Source of the DNA: Dimargaris cristalligena
Lineage: Eukaryota; Kickxellomycota; Dimargaritomycetes; Dimargaritales; Dimargaritaceae
Length of the DNA stretch: 21,634 bases
NCBI GenBank assembly: GCA_027576995.1
Contig: JANBQC010000488.1
Span: 1 to 21,634, forward strand
Reading direction: 5' to 3'
The position numbers and the translations under genes were made by a program. Below are positions 19,837-21,634 of this stretch, one piece after another. The first letter of the stretch is position 1. Every line of letters starts with the position of its first letter. A model generated the notes under the pieces. The model made no database searches, was not told the DNA's origin, and saw nothing but the letters and a program-made list of their open reading frames with translations.

Positions 19837-20991
19837 CTAGGATGGCCCATCTTCGGGTACAAACGGGTGGGACGATGGCAATAATGCCTGAGGTAAAGGC
19901 GCCGTATAATCAAACCCCACCCCCCCTTCTCCCTCCCCGCCCAGCGCATTAGATTAAATTACCACATTTAGATATTATTTTTAGTATCGCGTGCTACCAA
20001 TATGTGGAAAATGAAGGCCAAAACAGCATAGACCTGCCCACATGACACGTCCTTCTTTCATCCGTACCTCCTTGGTATTTGCTGAATCGGCCGGCATGAT
20101 GGCCGAACTGCAGCCAGGGGGATACCAATGACAAGCCCCTCTAGCCGACGCCATAGTGTGCCAGGCAAGACGAGCTGGGTAATTCTCAGGCGAAAGGTAG
20201 TCAGATGATGATAAATTACCGAATTTCCCGAAGCATAGGGGGGAGGCGGTCCTCTTATTTTTTCCTAGTTGGCCGATCAAGGAATCATCAGCGACCTCGC
20301 CCTGCATTCAAAGTATTCTATAGTCTTTTCCATACTCCATGGAACGGGATAGGCGCCAATATTGCTCGACATGCGTAAAGAGGCACAGCCACGGAGAGAT
20401 CTTCACCCCACCCCCCTTCTTTCTAGAGCGTCGTAACATTTCAGTCGACTGGGTCCGAAGCTAACGGGCCATTCCTTCCCCCTCTTGTCTCCTCTGCCCT
20501 CTCGATAATGAGGGATGAGTATGGTAGCCAACCCACTGAAAATAAACTACCTTTTCGAGTCTCGGATACAGCTGGGAAGAGAGACAGAGAGAGAAAGCGG
20601 GAATCAAAGGCCCTAGTGGCGGAACGACCCGGTCGATCATCTATTAATTGATGTAATTTTGGGATTTTTCCCTCGCCTGCATCCCCGCTGCGATTGGTGG
20701 GCGGGCCGAGTCGGGGCCAGTCTTCCCCAACCCTGGGGATGATCCCCACTATCGCCCTCCCCATTCACTGCCGCAGGTCTCGTACCATGATTGCGACTGG
20801 AATACAAACCTATCCATCTACCTATTTACCTATGCAGGTCCACCATTGGTATGTGGGGTGTTCTTCCCAATTTCCATTGCTCCTCGACCCACATACCCGC
20901 GCTCCCGAATACACTAAATGAGCAACCAACCATGCATGGTCGTCATTGAAAAAACCAAGTCGGGAGGATTATATTTTTATGCACAGTCTCC

Positions 20992-20994
20992 GTG

Positions 20995-21017
<23 letters not shown>
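20992..21017. repeat. (GT)13 microsatellite
   Basis: Thirteen GT units followed by ATGTATGTA, in non-coding sequence. Confidence 0.9.
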
Positions 21018-21026
<9 letters not shown>

Positions 21027-21528
21027 ACCAGTCTATTGCCCACTCACCCCATTTCGTGGTTTAGTCGGACTACGGGTATTTGTGATTGCCGCATGACTAA
21101 TGGTGTATTATATGGCAGCCCGCTCTTAATATATCCCCGCGGGTTACTTACATTACCCCCTAGTTTATACGGTCTATAATTATAAAAATGCCACTCTGGT
21201 AGTATATAATATATTGCTAACTGGCTCGGTCCAAGCTGTCCATAATTGGTTATAGGTGTGGGTGAGGAGGGCGGGGGCACTGTGTATAATTTCTAATTTT
21301 ACAGACATCTGGCGCTATATTCATCTCCCACCACCCAGCTTCGTTATTATGGTAGGGTCCATGATTGGTTCAGTCGCTCGACCTAGCCTAGAGCCCCCCC
21401 CCCTTTCGAGCTTACCATCTCACTCACTCGACATGGTAATAAATGTGCATTTTAGTACCCCGTCCCTGCCTACACGAGGCTCGAGGCGGATTAGAGTCCA
21501 TCCTGTTATGAGTTATTCAATCATGCGG

Positions 21529-21551
21529 ATATATATATATATATATATATA
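21529..21551. repeat. (AT)11 microsatellite near the window end
   Basis: Eleven AT units in non-coding sequence. Confidence 0.9.
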
Positions 21552-21634
21552 CATATACTTAACTATCAATGTGCAGGTAATTGATCCTGACCAATTCACA
21601 ACCAACACTCCCTCTCCACCTTATTGGTTTATTA

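Larger units (their letters stand above)
15851..21634. other. 5.8-kb stretch without a recognisable gene
   Basis: I examined both strands and found no conserved domain, tRNA or mobile element. The open frames are of lengths expected by chance; the most protein-like is minus-strand 20307-19981 (108 codons, ATG start directly after a stop codon, no recognised family). Isolated Gcn4-type (TGAGTCA, 16711-16717) and CArG (16755-16764) matches occur without an adjacent gene. Multiple-exon genes with short exons could be missed by eye. Confidence 0.4.

Noticed and set aside
20200..20300. Possible box C/D snoRNA on the minus strand (TGATGA followed 80 nt later by CTGA)
   Set aside because: The C box lacks the usual purine, and the terminal stem would be only three base pairs.
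19981..20307. 108-codon ATG-started minus-strand frame
   Set aside because: The content is somewhat protein-like, but no family is recognised, the start context is weak and chance frames of this length are expected. Transcript data could rescue it.
1..21634. Search for transposon ORFs, long terminal repeats and CRISPR-like arrays
   Set aside because: No reverse transcriptase, transposase or integrase motif was seen in the reading frames, and no repeated direct or inverted blocks beyond microsatellites were noticed by eye.

Overview
The window looks like nuclear DNA from a fungus, perhaps an early-diverging, gene-sparse lineage; the lineage is inference. The evidence is two regulators of typically fungal type: a Gcn4/CpcA-type bZIP activator with a uORF-bearing leader, and an Mcm1-type SRF-family MADS-box factor split by a GT-AG intron. 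A eukaryotic tRNA-Pro(UGG) with internal A and B boxes and a Pol III T-run terminator is also present. Coding regions occupy only about 12% of the window.

Layout. 1-620 is very AT-rich and empty. 621-4190 has no recognisable gene, but carries a promoter-like module at 1458-1492 (a perfect 9-bp Gcn4 response element followed by a TATA box) with only short ORFs after it. 4280-6198 is the bZIP locus: TATA box fused to an 11-bp palindrome, pyrimidine-rich leader with exactly three upstream ATGs, intronless 356-codon ORF, and a 3' region with short inverted repeats and AATAAA. 7717-8750 is a 169-codon plus-strand gene of unknown function with a Gcn4-type site upstream and its own AATAAA. The tRNA is at 9359-9431. 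9448-12455 is gene-free as far as I can tell. 12847-14142 (minus strand) is the MADS-box gene in two exons. Upstream of it, to about 15850, the minus strand is strongly pyrimidine-rich. 15.5-21.6 kb holds microsatellites (CA, TA, GT) and no convincing gene.

How the parts may work together. The bZIP protein should bind TGA(C/G)TCA-type elements. Such elements occur upstream of the unknown gene (7717-7725) and in the orphan promoter module (1232-1240, 1458-1466). The leader (a 3-codon uORF, then a 32-codon uORF overlapped out of frame by a second 3-codon uORF) has the architecture expected for Gcn2/eIF2alpha-dependent reinitiation control. In budding yeast Gcn4 and Mcm1-family proteins both act on arginine genes; whether their proximity here means anything is unknown. 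The most interesting items are the uORF leader, the orphan GCRE/TATA module and the unknown 169-residue protein.
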